A stretch of 64,000 bases of DNA from Patiriisocius marinistellae (GTDB taxonomy: Bacteria; Bacteroidota; Bacteroidia; Flavobacteriales; Flavobacteriaceae). The position numbers were made by a program, and so were the translations under genes. The notes beneath the pieces were generated by a model. The model did not search any database and had not been told where the DNA came from. It saw only the letters and a list, made by a program, of their open reading frames with translations. The first letter of the stretch is position 1; each line of letters begins with the position of its first letter. Where the stretch lies: assembly GCF_009014635.1 (NCBI RefSeq), contig NZ_BKCF01000004.1:1-64000 (forward strand). Direction: 5' to 3'. Shown piece after piece: positions 1 through 8,509 of the stretch.

Positions 1-2125
1 CTATCTCATCATCACAGGCTGTGATTTCTGGAAGCACATTAAAAACAGGTACTTGTCCTAATACTAAATTAAAACTGCCAACAGTTGTACAAAGCTCGGC
101 GCCATTAGGGTCACCGTTCTCATAGTTCACTGCACGAACCCAAACAACGGTATTGCTACTTACATAAGCATCTGCAGGAACAATTGGTGCTGTGTTGTTC
201 TGGGCATCTAGCTCACTCTCATGATAACTCAAGTCAACATCAACAAGAGTATTTAAAATCTCTGCGTCTTTACTCGTTAAATCAAAAGTTTCAAAACCAT
301 CTCCATCTAAATCACATAAAAAATAATCGCTGATGGGGGAGGTAATAGATGGACTGTCGTTGACTATCAAATTTAAAGGGACTAAATCATCGCAACCTGT
401 AGCATCAAAGACTAATCTTGCCCACACGGTTTGAAAAGAGGCGGTAGTATTGGTAAAGGCATCTGGTGTTACAAATGGAAATGCTCCTATATCTGCAAGT
501 GCTTCAGTTGTGTGAAAAGTAACAGAGGTGCCCGCTTGACCATTTTCAATTTGAGGAATGCGCTGTGTTAAATCAAAAATAGCAAATCCATCAAGTGGGC
601 CATCATCACATAATTCTATATCATCAGGAACCACAGCAATAGGATTAGGACGAAAAGTAATTTCTATCTCATCTGTCACAAAACAAATTCCTTGAAAAGC
701 ATCTAACCTATAGGTCCCTGTTTGAGTAGGATTAATAAATGGACCTCCAGCACTAGTTAAAGCAACCCCATTTAAAAACCATTGATACGTAAATGTAGGT
801 CCTAGATCTTGACCTATCGAAACTATATCATTTAAACATTGCAACAAATCTGGACCTAAATCTAATCCTTGTAATGATAAATCAACTAGAAGTTCATCTT
901 CATTATTATTCTCATTGGTTTCCATTATTGTTCCATTACCAGTTCCATCATCATCAACAACAGCTGTTAAAGTAAAAACGACTGGTGTTCCTCCACTGGG
1001 TGGAAAGTTGAGTGTTATGGTACCACTCTCAGAACCATCAATAGGTATGATTCCAGCTGTAGTAGTTTGTCCTACTAAAACACCATCTGCATAAAAAGCA
1101 ATAGGAACACCAGGAGGTAAATCTTCAGTACTGTTTATATTTAAAACTGTATAGTTTACATCTATATCATTATTTTCACACAGTACCCCAATTCCGTCAA
1201 TTTCAATACTAGCATCAGGAACTTCAGAATTAAAAACTGTGATCACATGATTTATTGCAATTACATCAAGAGTTGTTGTTAAAGCAACATCTACAGATGT
1301 ATCTCCTGTGTTTACAGCAGCTCCAACATCAAACAAATCAAGATCCATTTGATAATTATTGGGGTTATTACTAAAGCCATTAGTACCATTAAAAACCTGA
1401 TTAATTGGATTTAGTGCATTTGACATGCGCATACCATTTACACTAAGCGATTCCATAGATACAGTAGGATCATTCATATCGCCCTCCCAAGTTAAAAAAC
1501 TAATTTTTGCTGAATTTGTACTCGCTATATCTAAACTATTTAAAGTAAAGTTTACATCAATTTCTTCACTTAAATAATCAAAACCATCATAAATAGACAC
1601 CTGGTTTTGTGTAGAGCTTAAGTCTTCATAAACTACCACCACAGACCAACCTGCAAAACTAGATGCCCCATTGTAATTTTCTGGAGGAGATTCTAATTCT
1701 GAAAATGTATACGTTCCATTTCCTTCTGCTTGAACAATAGCTGTAACATCTGCAAAACCGCTAAAAGGATTAGCGAAAAATCCGCCTGATATTAAAAATG
1801 TTCTCGTTGCAGTGACAGGTATGCCATTTAAAGCTACTGAAAAATCTTGTTCTGCAATACCTCCTGGTTCTGTTGGAAAATTTGCTGCCCAATAAAGATA
1901 AGCTGCTATTACAGTTTGTCCAGGGTTTAATGTTAGCTCTGCATCACTTTCTGATGGAATATTTAAATCTATATTATTAAAATTATCATCAGTGATTAAA
2001 GTGTTACCAAATTCTGTAAAATTTACTTGACCATAAAACTGCTCGTACAGAGAAATAGGAACAGCATCTTGAGCAAAAGTAGTAGATATACAAAAAATCA
2101 ATAATAATTGTAAATGCTTCTTCAT
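1..2125 (-). CDS. Large secreted Ig-like repeat protein, 3' part missing (T9SS/gliding-associated type)
   Basis: An open frame runs without a stop from an ATG at 2125 to the left edge, giving 708 residues; the C-terminus lies outside the window. Residues 1-18 form a signal peptide (MKKHLQLLLIFCISTTFA, then Q). The first 300 residues are beta-rich and resemble the N-terminus of large flavobacterial surface proteins. A PKD/Ig-like stretch (TYQWFLNG) lies near residue 440. From about residue 505 a roughly 100-residue module repeats: LCDDGPLDGFAIFDLT near 505, FLCDLDGDGFETFDLT near 605, and a third beginning near 703. Such modules usually precede a gliding-motility-type C-terminal sorting domain, so export by T9SS is inferred but the tail cannot be seen. 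Likely a cell-surface adhesin; no enzymatic domain was recognised. Confidence 0.75.
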   Translation of the reverse strand, partial: MKKHLQLLLIFCISTTFAQDAVPISLYEQFYGQVNFTEFGNTLITDDNFNNIDLNIPSESDAELTLNPGQTVIAAYLYWAANFPTEPGGIAEQDFSVALNGIPVTATRTFLISGGFFANPFSGFADVTAIVQAEGNGTYTFSELESPPENYNGASSFAGWSVVVVYEDLSSTQNQVSIYDGFDYLSEEIDVNFTLNSLDIASTNSAKISFLTWEGDMNDPTVSMESLSVNGMRMSNALNPINQVFNGTNGFSNNPNNYQMDLDLFDVGAAVNTGDTSVDVALTTTLDVIAINHVITVFNSEVPDASIEIDGIGVLCENNDIDVNYTVLNINSTEDLPPGVPIAFYADGVLVGQTTTAGIIPIDGSESGTITLNFPPSGGTPVVFTLTAVVDDDGTGNGTIMETNENNNEDELLVDLSLQGLDLGPDLLQCLNDIVSIGQDLGPTFTYQWFLNGVALTSAGGPFINPTQTGTYRLDAFQGICFVTDEIEITFRPNPIAVVPDDIELCDDGPLDGFAIFDLTQRIPQIENGQAGTSVTFHTTEALADIGAFPFVTPDAFTNTTASFQTVWARLVFDATGCDDLVPLNLIVNDSPSITSPISDYFLCDLDGDGFETFDLTSKDAEILNTLVDVDLSYHESELDAQNNTAPIVPADAYVSSNTVVWVRAVNYENGDPNGAELCTTVGSFNLVLGQVPVFNVLPEITACDDEI

Positions 2126-2184
2126 GAGAAAGTTATTTATACTAAAATAGCGTAAATTCTATTATTTATAGCTAGTAAATAAAT

Positions 2185-2222
2185 AAAACACACCGTTAAT
2201 TTATCAATTAACGGTGTGTTTT
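2185..2222. terminator. Bidirectional hairpin terminator after menD
   Basis: Perfect inverted repeat with 17-bp arms (2185-2201 and 2206-2222) and a TATC loop. An A-run lies on one side and a T-run on the other. It sits 10 bp past the menD stop and upstream of the adhesin gene, so it should end menD transcription. Confidence 0.8.
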
Positions 2223-2232
2223 AAGTCAAATT

Positions 2233-3906
2233 CTATTTAATAAATTTAAAATAATCTAACAATACTTCATCATTAACCATAGATGGGGTGAAGATTTCAA
2301 GAAGTTTTGGACCTTCGGAAATATTAAAAAATGAAGTTAATTGCTCTTTGACAGAAATAGTATTATTAGCAGTATGATACTCAAAACCAAACTGCTCGCA
2401 CAATTGTTTTGCGGTCATGTTATGTTTTGTTTCAAAAAATTCTTCAAACTTATCTGAGAATTTAGCTTCTGGTAGAATTCTAAAGATACCACCACCTCCG
2501 TTATTTACAACGATTATTTTAAAATTTTGAGGTATATAATTATTCCACAAAGCGTTACTGTCATAGAAAAAACTTAAATCTCCCGTAATGAAAATTGTTT
2601 GTAATTTTGATGCGTATGCTGCACCAATAGCAGTTGTTGTGCTACCATCGATTCCACTTGTTCCTCGGTTACAAAATATGTGTACGCTTGCATCAAAATT
2701 AAATAACTGTGCATACCTAATGGTAGCACTATTACTTAATTGTAATTGTATGTTTTGAGGTAGTTGTTTAAAAATTTGAGCAAAAACAGAGAAATCTGAA
2801 TATGGAATTCTATTTACATATTGTTCGTGCTTTTCCAAACGTTTATTTTTAATGTCTAACCATTGTGGGTTATAATCACCTTTAAGTTTATTGGTTAATG
2901 GCAAAAATTCTTTTAGAAAGCTATTAATATCAATTTTAATATGCTCTTTTAGATTAAAATAAGTATCATAAGCTTTTTTATCATCTATGTGCCAATGAAC
3001 TGTGGGCGAATAATTTCTTAAAAATGCCTTTATCTTTTTTGATATTATCATCCCTCCAAAAGTGAGTAATATATCTGGTTGTAAATCTTTAAATTCTGCC
3101 TCGGTTAGTGGTGCAATTAATTGATCAATTGCTGGAAAGAAATCTGGATGATGAAGATTTGATGTAGTTTCTGTCAATACTATTACACTATCATCTTTTG
3201 CTAGCTCATCTAGTAAGTGTTGTTCAATACTTTCTGGTGGAACAACGCCTGCAAGAATTATTTTACGATGTGCATTGTTCCACTGGTTTGCTAATGGTTT
3301 TAAAATTTCCGCAGAAAGAATACTTTTTTTATCAATAGTTCTTGCTGGAACATTTTGAGGGTGTACTGTAAGGGTTTCAACGGTACGGTATAATGGTTCA
3401 CTAAATGGCGCATTGATATGTACAGGACCATTGAGTTCTATCGCTGTGTTTATTGCGATGTTAATTTCGGTTTCATTATGAGTTTGATGCTCTTCACCTT
3501 CAATACAATTTGCGCTATACAAAACATGATTGCCATAAACGTTTTCTTGTTGAATGGTTTGACCATCTCCTATTTCTATGAGGTGTGCAGGTCTGTCTGC
3601 CGAAATTACAATAAGCGGAATGTCGCTATAAAAAGCCTCTGCTATGGCAGGAAAATAATTTAATAATGCAGAACCAGATGTACATACAAGTACTACTGGT
3701 TGTTTAAGTTGCTGGGCTATACCTAGTGCAAAAAATGCTGCGCAACGCTCGTCAACTATTGAAAATTTTTTAAAATTATCGTCACCTACAAACCCTGTAA
3801 TCAAAGCGGCATTGCGAGAACCTGGAGAAATTACTATATGATCAACTGCTTTTGCGAGACATAGTTGCGTTATGGTCTGAGAAAGGGATTTGTTTGAAAA
3901 TTTCAT
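2233..3906 (-). CDS. menD: 2-succinyl-5-enolpyruvyl-6-hydroxy-3-cyclohexene-1-carboxylate synthase
   Basis: Cytosolic ThDP-dependent enzyme that joins isochorismate and 2-oxoglutarate in menaquinone synthesis. The N-terminal pyrimidine-binding half has VISPGSRNAAL and the cofactor-activating glutamate in IVDERCAAFFALGIA; the C-terminal pyrophosphate-binding half has GDLSFFYDSNALW followed by VVNNGGGGIFRILPE. The length (557 aa) is normal for MenD. I chose the ATG at 3906 (MKFSNKSL) rather than a start five codons upstream, because homologues begin about there and a TACATTTG -7-like box at 3911-3918 would place transcription start very near this ATG. It follows menI and menF on the same strand with a 90-bp gap after menF. 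A copy of the dispersed CTTCGGAAATATTAA sequence is embedded in the 3' part (2313-2327), where it encodes NISEG. Confidence 0.95.
   Translation of the reverse strand: MKFSNKSLSQTITQLCLAKAVDHIVISPGSRNAALITGFVGDDNFKKFSIVDERCAAFFALGIAQQLKQPVVLVCTSGSALLNYFPAIAEAFYSDIPLIVISADRPAHLIEIGDGQTIQQENVYGNHVLYSANCIEGEEHQTHNETEINIAINTAIELNGPVHINAPFSEPLYRTVETLTVHPQNVPARTIDKKSILSAEILKPLANQWNNAHRKIILAGVVPPESIEQHLLDELAKDDSVIVLTETTSNLHHPDFFPAIDQLIAPLTEAEFKDLQPDILLTFGGMIISKKIKAFLRNYSPTVHWHIDDKKAYDTYFNLKEHIKIDINSFLKEFLPLTNKLKGDYNPQWLDIKNKRLEKHEQYVNRIPYSDFSVFAQIFKQLPQNIQLQLSNSATIRYAQLFNFDASVHIFCNRGTSGIDGSTTTAIGAAYASKLQTIFITGDLSFFYDSNALWNNYIPQNFKIIVVNNGGGGIFRILPEAKFSDKFEEFFETKHNMTAKQLCEQFGFEYHTANNTISVKEQLTSFFNISEGPKLLEIFTPSMVNDEVLLDYFKFIK
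2313..2327 (+). repeat. Dispersed CTTCGGAAATATTAA copy inside menD
   Basis: Exact 15-base copy. The match to the spacer copy at 10579 continues for 23 identical bases, and on past one mismatch. It is in frame in menD (antisense to the strand given). Confidence 0.6.
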
Positions 3907-3910
3907 TATA

Positions 3911-3918
3911 CAAATGTA
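3911..3918 (-). promoter_or_regulatory. Possible -7 box for menD
   Basis: Read on the minus strand this is TACATTTG, matching the Bacteroidota TAnnTTTG -7 consensus, five bases before the chosen menD ATG. If used, the transcript would be nearly leaderless. No -33 TTTG was evident at the usual spacing. Confidence 0.25.
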
Positions 3919-3996
3919 CAAATGCTTGTCTCATTTTTGAAGAAAAGAATTGAATTTTAGAAACCGAATAATTTATTATTTATAAATAACTCGTAG

Positions 3997-5064
3997 TTAA
4001 ACCATAGGTGCAATAACGCTCAACATTGTTGCCATTTTATTTTCGGTTTCTTCCCATTCGGCTTCGGGTTCACTCCCTTGAATAATTCCTCCTCCTACAT
4101 AAATATAAGCAGTTGTATCTTGGATTTTCATACATCTTAAATTAACAAAAAGGCTTGCCAATTTCTTTTTTCCGTTCACGGTGCCCAAAAAACCTGTGTA
4201 ATATTCGCGATCGTATCCTTCATTTTTTAATAATATTGACTTTGCCAGTTTTGTGGGTGATCCACATACTGCTGGAGTAGGGTGTAATACAGAGGCAATG
4301 TTAGGAATTGTGGAGCGTCCATTTTTTAATACTCCTTGTATATCTGTCTTTAAATGTACTAGAGAACCAGCTACATGAGATTTAGGTCTTGATGTTTTTA
4401 AAACAGATGTTAATCGTTGTAAATTAGTTACTATTGAATCTGTCACTAATTGTTGCTCAAATTGTTCTTTATAACTCCAGACTGGCGTTTTATTTTCTAT
4501 ATTTTTTTGTGTTGCTGCAAGTGCCATTGTTGAGAACGAAATTCCATCGCATGAGAAAAGTACTTCGGGAGTAGCTCCACACCAGAGTCCTGTGTTAGGA
4601 TGATACCATATGTATCTAAATGCAGAAAGATTAGTGTTTAAAAGTTCGTTGACTAATAATTCAAAATTAATATTAGGAATTGACACAGCCTTTCTTCTAG
4701 ACGCAACAACCTTCACCACACTCTTAGTACTTATTGAGTCAATTATATTTTGAATAAAATCTTTATAGCGCTGCTCCTCTACTGGATCTGAATTTAAGGT
4801 TATAGTTTTTTGAGTAGTAAATTGAACTGCTATGTTTGACTCTAAAACTGTAGCAGTATCTTTCAAAATACACAGTGCCTCTTCTTTATAATCGAAAGGC
4901 GCAAAAACAAAAGATTCTTCACTAAAGTCTTTTGTTGAATATGCAACTGCATCTTGTTGTAAATAGGCAGTAACCCGATTGTCATTGGGTTGTGAAAATA
5001 AAACAAATGGCAAGTTTTTTTGCCAATGTTTTTCTACAGAAAGGATAAATTGAGGAAGTATCAT
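3997..5064 (-). CDS. menF: Isochorismate synthase
   Basis: Converts chorismate to isochorismate, the entry step of menaquinone synthesis. The C-terminal two thirds is a chorismate-binding domain: KVVASRRKAV (about residue 120), the substrate-site stretch HPTPAVCGSPTKLAKSIL, EGYDREYYTGFLG, and the terminal Mg-binding signature GSEPEAEWEETENK near residue 333. At 355 aa it is the short, single-domain form typical of MenF/EntC, without a glutamine amidotransferase or salicylate-forming extension. The stop of menI lies only 4 bp upstream of the ATG, so the two are co-transcribed, with menD following. EntC for a siderophore is the alternative, but the menD neighbour argues for MenF. Confidence 0.92.
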   Translation of the reverse strand: MILPQFILSVEKHWQKNLPFVLFSQPNDNRVTAYLQQDAVAYSTKDFSEESFVFAPFDYKEEALCILKDTATVLESNIAVQFTTQKTITLNSDPVEEQRYKDFIQNIIDSISTKSVVKVVASRRKAVSIPNINFELLVNELLNTNLSAFRYIWYHPNTGLWCGATPEVLFSCDGISFSTMALAATQKNIENKTPVWSYKEQFEQQLVTDSIVTNLQRLTSVLKTSRPKSHVAGSLVHLKTDIQGVLKNGRSTIPNIASVLHPTPAVCGSPTKLAKSILLKNEGYDREYYTGFLGTVNGKKKLASLFVNLRCMKIQDTTAYIYVGGGIIQGSEPEAEWEETENKMATMLSVIAPMV

Positions 5065-5068
5065 TAAT

Positions 5069-5488
5069 TTATCTACGTAAAGTGAGCGTTGTTAGTTTTA
5101 CCATAGATATTAATTCTTCATTTTCATTCTCAATAGCAATATGCCATAATTGTGTTGTACGCCCTTTATGCAAAATTTTTGCTTTTGCGTATACAAACCC
5201 TTCTTTAATACTCTTTATGTGATTTGCTGAAATTTCAATCCCACGTATTGCAACATCTTTTTCATTTAAAAAGATAAATGCTCCTGCACTTCCCACACTC
5301 TCAGCAAGCGCTACTGAAGCCCCACCATGCAAAACTCCATCTGGTTGATGTACTCGTGAGTTAACTGGCATCTTTGCCGTTACAGTATCTTCGGAAATAT
5401 TAATAAATTCAATATTAAGTGTTTCCATTAATGTGTTTTTACACATGTTGTTACACTTTTTTAAAATTTCGGCTTTATTTAAACCCAT
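5069..5488 (-). CDS. menI: PaaI-type hotdog thioesterase, probable 1,4-dihydroxy-2-naphthoyl-CoA hydrolase
   Basis: A 139-aa hotdog-fold thioesterase. The conserved PaaI-family core is HQPDGVLHGGASVALAESVG (about residues 47-66), which holds the HGG turn and the catalytic acidic residue on the following helix; it continues with the family pattern EISANHIKSIKEG. It is the first gene of a minus-strand run menI-menF-menD with 4 bp between it and menF. That position supports DHNA-CoA hydrolysis in the menaquinone pathway. The hotdog fold alone does not fix the substrate, so the MenI role is inferred from context. A dispersed-repeat copy (5389-5403) lies inside the gene and encodes NISED. Confidence 0.8.
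   Translation of the reverse strand: MGLNKAEILKKCNNMCKNTLMETLNIEFINISEDTVTAKMPVNSRVHQPDGVLHGGASVALAESVGSAGAFIFLNEKDVAIRGIEISANHIKSIKEGFVYAKAKILHKGRTTQLWHIAIENENEELISMVKLTTLTLRR
5389..5403 (+). repeat. Dispersed CTTCGGAAATATTAA copy inside menI
   Basis: Exact 15-base copy, antisense to menI and in frame as NISE, the same tetrapeptide as in menD. Confidence 0.6.
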
Positions 5489-5503
5489 TACCTTTCATTA
5501 AAT

Positions 5504-5511
5504 TACATTTG
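5504..5511 (+). promoter_or_regulatory. Possible -7 box for the 5535 hydrolase
   Basis: TACATTTG fits TAnnTTTG and lies 23 bp before the ATG in the 46-bp divergent spacer. No clear -33 element was found. Confidence 0.3.
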
Positions 5512-5534
5512 TAAAGCTACAAAACCCCTTTTAA

Positions 5535-6182
5535 ATGGCTATTGAAAAATCAGTAAATTATACAAGTAAAAACACTTTTGAAACACTAAATAAACTAACT
5601 CCAAAAACCAAAAATGTATGGTTTGTTTTTCATGGTTTAGGATATTTAAGCCGGTACTTTTTAAAAAGCTTTGAAACATTAAATAATGAAGAAAATTACA
5701 TCATAGCGCCTCAAGCACCTTCAAAATTTTATTTAGGGAGCAAGTTCAAACATGTAGGAGCTTGTTGGCTCACTAAGGAAAATACTGCTGTTGAAAAAGA
5801 AAATGTACTGCGTTATATTGATGCGGTTTATGAAGCTGAAATTTCAGAAACACCTATAAATTTTATTGTTTTAGGTTATTCGCAAGGTGTATCAATTGCA
5901 ACGAGGTGGCTAGCCTCTAGAAAAATTCAATGCAAGCAACTTATTTTACATAGTGGCGCCATTCCAGTGGAGCTTACTCCTGATGATTTTGAGTTTTTGA
6001 GTCCTACAACTATGGTAACTTATCTTTACGGTGATGCAGATGAATATATTACCGAAGCTAAGAAAACCGAAGAAAATTTAAAAGGCGACAAGTTATTTGG
6101 TAATAGACTTGAAACACAGGTTTTTAAAGGTATTCATGAAGTTCACGTAGCCTCGTTGGAAAAATTCGCTAAGAAAAAATAA
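5535..6182 (+). CDS. Alpha/beta hydrolase, phospholipase/carboxylesterase-like
   Basis: A 215-aa single-domain serine hydrolase without a signal peptide. The oxyanion-hole region is FVFHGLGYLSRYF; the nucleophile elbow is GYSQGVS (Gly-Tyr-Ser-Gln-Gly, about residue 115); a probable catalytic Asp lies in YGDADEY and the His in GIHEV near the end. Size and motif order match the Abhydrolase_2 group. It is divergently transcribed from menI with a 46-bp spacer. Because no clear menH is visible, this is one candidate for the SHCHC synthase step, but MenH enzymes belong to a different alpha/beta-hydrolase subgroup, so this is only a guess. A cytosolic esterase of unknown substrate is the safer call. 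Confidence 0.75.
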   Translation: MAIEKSVNYTSKNTFETLNKLTPKTKNVWFVFHGLGYLSRYFLKSFETLNNEENYIIAPQAPSKFYLGSKFKHVGACWLTKENTAVEKENVLRYIDAVYEAEISETPINFIVLGYSQGVSIATRWLASRKIQCKQLILHSGAIPVELTPDDFEFLSPTTMVTYLYGDADEYITEAKKTEENLKGDKLFGNRLETQVFKGIHEVHVASLEKFAKKK

Positions 6183-6271
6183 AAAGAACATGCATTTCAT
6201 CGAATATTTTTGCAGAACATCATAATATAGAGTTTATTTTCTTACTATTGTAAGAAATTAACTACCAAATT

Positions 6272-6985
6272 ATGAGACTACTAACCTTTATAACTGCACT
6301 TTCTATAACTGCTACTGCAACTTTTGCACAGGTTTCACAAGAAGAAAAAGATGCGCTTACAGATCTTTATATTACAACAAACGGTGAGAACTGGGTACAT
6401 ACTTGGGACTTAAACGAGCCAGTTAAAACATGGCATGGGATTACAGTTAAAGATAATAATGTAGTTGAAATCAACTTATTGTTTAATAATCTTAATGGTG
6501 AGATACCTACATCTGTTGGTAATCTTGAACATTTAGAAAAATTAGAACTTTCTTTTAATAAATTATCAGGAGAAATTCCTACAACTGTAGGAAACTTAGA
6601 GGACTTAAAAGTTTTTGCTGTAAACGGAAATCAATTAGAAGGTGTTATACCTTCATCTTTTGGACAACTTTCAAATTTAGAGCAATTACACTTAAGTAGT
6701 AACAGCTTAGAAGGTACCATACCAGTAGCAATTGGTAATCTTGAAAATTTAGAAGTTCTTAATTTGTTTGACAATAATCTAGGAGGAACAATTCCTTATG
6801 CTTTAGTAGGCAGTGAAAGTTTAAAAAAATTAGTAATTGCTGAAAATGAAATAACTAATACTGAAGCCTTTGCAGAAGTATTATTATTTGAGAAAGATGT
6901 AGATAATCCAGCTTTTAAAAACCCTGGAACGTTTGCTCCAGCAAAAACAGTTATTGCAACTGAGACTAGCGACGATGAAAATTAA
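6272..6985 (+). CDS. Secreted plant-type leucine-rich-repeat protein
   Basis: A 237-aa exported protein with a signal peptide (MRLLTFITALSITATATFAQ). An N-terminal cap (DALTDLYITTNGENW, then WHGITVKDNNVVEINL) is followed by about five 24-residue repeats of the plant-specific LRR type, with the pattern L..L.L..N.L.G.IP...GNL..L, for example LSGEIPTTVGNLEDLK and LEGTIPVAIGNLENLE. Such domains bind proteins or glycans. There is no visible T9SS sorting tail; the last 40 residues are low-complexity and acidic at the end. Outer-surface or periplasmic location is inferred from the signal peptide. It is a single-gene unit with its own terminator. Confidence 0.85.
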   Translation: MRLLTFITALSITATATFAQVSQEEKDALTDLYITTNGENWVHTWDLNEPVKTWHGITVKDNNVVEINLLFNNLNGEIPTSVGNLEHLEKLELSFNKLSGEIPTTVGNLEDLKVFAVNGNQLEGVIPSSFGQLSNLEQLHLSSNSLEGTIPVAIGNLENLEVLNLFDNNLGGTIPYALVGSESLKKLVIAENEITNTEAFAEVLLFEKDVDNPAFKNPGTFAPAKTVIATETSDDEN

Positions 6986-7009
6986 TGTTTTATTTTTTGT
7001 GTTATATTC

Positions 7010-7046
7010 AAAAAGTCCTAACAATCAAATGTTAGGACTCTTTTTT
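7010..7046 (+). terminator. Terminator of the LRR gene
   Basis: A 10-bp perfect stem (7014-7023 / 7030-7039), a 6-base loop and six Ts after it. It stands between convergent genes and may also serve the opposite strand. A dispersed-repeat copy follows at 7054. Confidence 0.8.
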
Positions 7047-7068
7047 GTCTAATATTTCCGAAGTAATT

Positions 7069-8388
7069 CTAAAAAACCTTTATAGCTTTAATTGCTTCCT
7101 GTCTTTTATTTACATACCTAAATCCATCTTTTCCGTAAAACCCTGCTTCCTCAAGCATGATTCGTATATCCTTATTCCATTGAGGAATATTCACGGTTGT
7201 ATTTAACTCAATTGCATAAACAGTATTGTGATGAAGTGGATAATCTCCAGTTACAGGAACACCTCCTTGCGAATCCCACATCCCCAGTGTTGTGCCACTA
7301 CTATGACCGTAAGTCCCTAGTGGATGTGTATAGATTGATGGACGCATGCCTTCCTCTTTACCTTGCTTGAGTGACATTGCAAGCACCTCGTTTCCTGTTC
7401 TACCCGCTTTAAAATTTGATGTGAAAATATCTTGTATTCTATTTCCTTTTTTGAAAGCTTCAACTAAAAATTGTGGGACTTCAGTTTCTCCTTCTTTTAA
7501 GACATAAGCGTGTCGCTGGCAATCTGTATTTAATGTAATATAAGTTATGCCAAAATCACAATGCAATAAATCTCCCGGTATAATGACTTTCTCTTTCTCT
7601 CCTTTTGTAAATGAATAAATATGACTTTTTAATTCTTCATTATCTCTCTGCAAATCAATTGTAGGATGGAACCATGTTTCTAACCCCAATTCTGTCACTT
7701 TTTGTCGCATCCACCATACAACATCATCTGTGGTTGTTTTTCCGGGTATAATCACTTTATTAGAAAAAGCTTCGTCAATTATAGCACTAGTTACATCAAC
7801 TAGTTGATTGTAGAGTTTCATTTCTTTATCGGTACGTGTTTCAATCCAACCTATAGCTAATTTTTCTGCGGAAACCACACGCTCTTTATACTGCTGTGGA
7901 AGTACATTCATTAATTCGTCATAATCTGTTTTTACGAGTCCATCAACTATTCCAAAATGTTTCGAAACATTTATACCTATATTTTTAGGGTTACGCTCTT
8001 TGATAATTTCAACAAGTCTTGCCCATTGGTCTGGTTGTTTTTCTTTATCCCATGCAGATGTTATATTATCACCTACGTCATACCGTGCAACGGCAATACG
8101 CTCCATTTTATTTGTTGCTTTGTCTCTATAGAAAACTAGCATTGTTCTGCGCCTTGCATTCAACCATTTTGCTGGCAACATTGTACGCATAACTGGATCT
8201 TCATTATATTCTCTAGCTATTACTAACCACATATCAAATCCAGTATCATCCATAAGTTTGGGGAGTAGGTTTGTAAATCTGTCTGCTAAAATCTCATCTC
8301 GCATTGTTGCTCTATCTCTTTCAGATAAAATTTGAGCATTTAATGATATTGCAATTAAAAGTAAAAGGAAGGTTACTGTTTTTTTCAT
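7069..8388 (-). CDS. Secreted M24-family metallopeptidase (Xaa-Pro aminopeptidase-like)
   Basis: A creatinase/aminopeptidase-P fold enzyme of 439 aa. I start it at 8388 (MKKTVTFLLLLIAISLNAQ), which gives a clean signal peptide; an upstream start would put ten polar residues in front. The C-terminal pita-bread domain carries candidate metal ligands: Asp in LHCDFGITY and in LNTDCQRH, His in THPLGTYGHSSG, Glu in YAIELNTTV and Glu in IMLEEAGFY. The N-terminal 160 residues form the usual accessory domain. All five ligand positions seem present, so it should be active on peptides with proline in the second position, although family members vary in substrate. It lies downstream of the VWA gene but behind a terminator, so it is probably its own unit. 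Confidence 0.85.
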   Translation of the reverse strand: MKKTVTFLLLLIAISLNAQILSERDRATMRDEILADRFTNLLPKLMDDTGFDMWLVIAREYNEDPVMRTMLPAKWLNARRRTMLVFYRDKATNKMERIAVARYDVGDNITSAWDKEKQPDQWARLVEIIKERNPKNIGINVSKHFGIVDGLVKTDYDELMNVLPQQYKERVVSAEKLAIGWIETRTDKEMKLYNQLVDVTSAIIDEAFSNKVIIPGKTTTDDVVWWMRQKVTELGLETWFHPTIDLQRDNEELKSHIYSFTKGEKEKVIIPGDLLHCDFGITYITLNTDCQRHAYVLKEGETEVPQFLVEAFKKGNRIQDIFTSNFKAGRTGNEVLAMSLKQGKEEGMRPSIYTHPLGTYGHSSGTTLGMWDSQGGVPVTGDYPLHHNTVYAIELNTTVNIPQWNKDIRIMLEEAGFYGKDGFRYVNKRQEAIKAIKVF

Positions 8389-8440
8389 AATATTTAGTTT
8401 TTCATTAAATATCGTCAAGATTTAAAAGTTCTGCAACATT

Positions 8441-8484
8441 TCAGAAAAAAACCTGTCAAATTCATTACAAACTTGACAGGTTTT
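8441..8484 (-). terminator. Terminator of the VWA fusion gene
   Basis: Perfect 12-bp arms (8448-8459 / 8473-8484) with a T-run on the minus strand beyond the stem. It lies 25 bp after the stop of the 8510 gene. Confidence 0.8.
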
Positions 8485-8509
8485 AAAACAAACAAACTTT
8501 TATAAAAAA

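Noticed and set aside
3418-3663. Open frame opposite menD (81 codons), and similar frames opposite uvrD, the 1113-aa protein, pheT, recG and others
   Set aside because: They lie wholly inside well-supported genes on the other strand, have no domain or signal, and have compositions expected for shadow frames.
5535-6182. MenH annotation for the alpha/beta hydrolase
   Set aside because: Its motifs fit the Abhydrolase_2 group, not the MenH subgroup; position alone is too weak.
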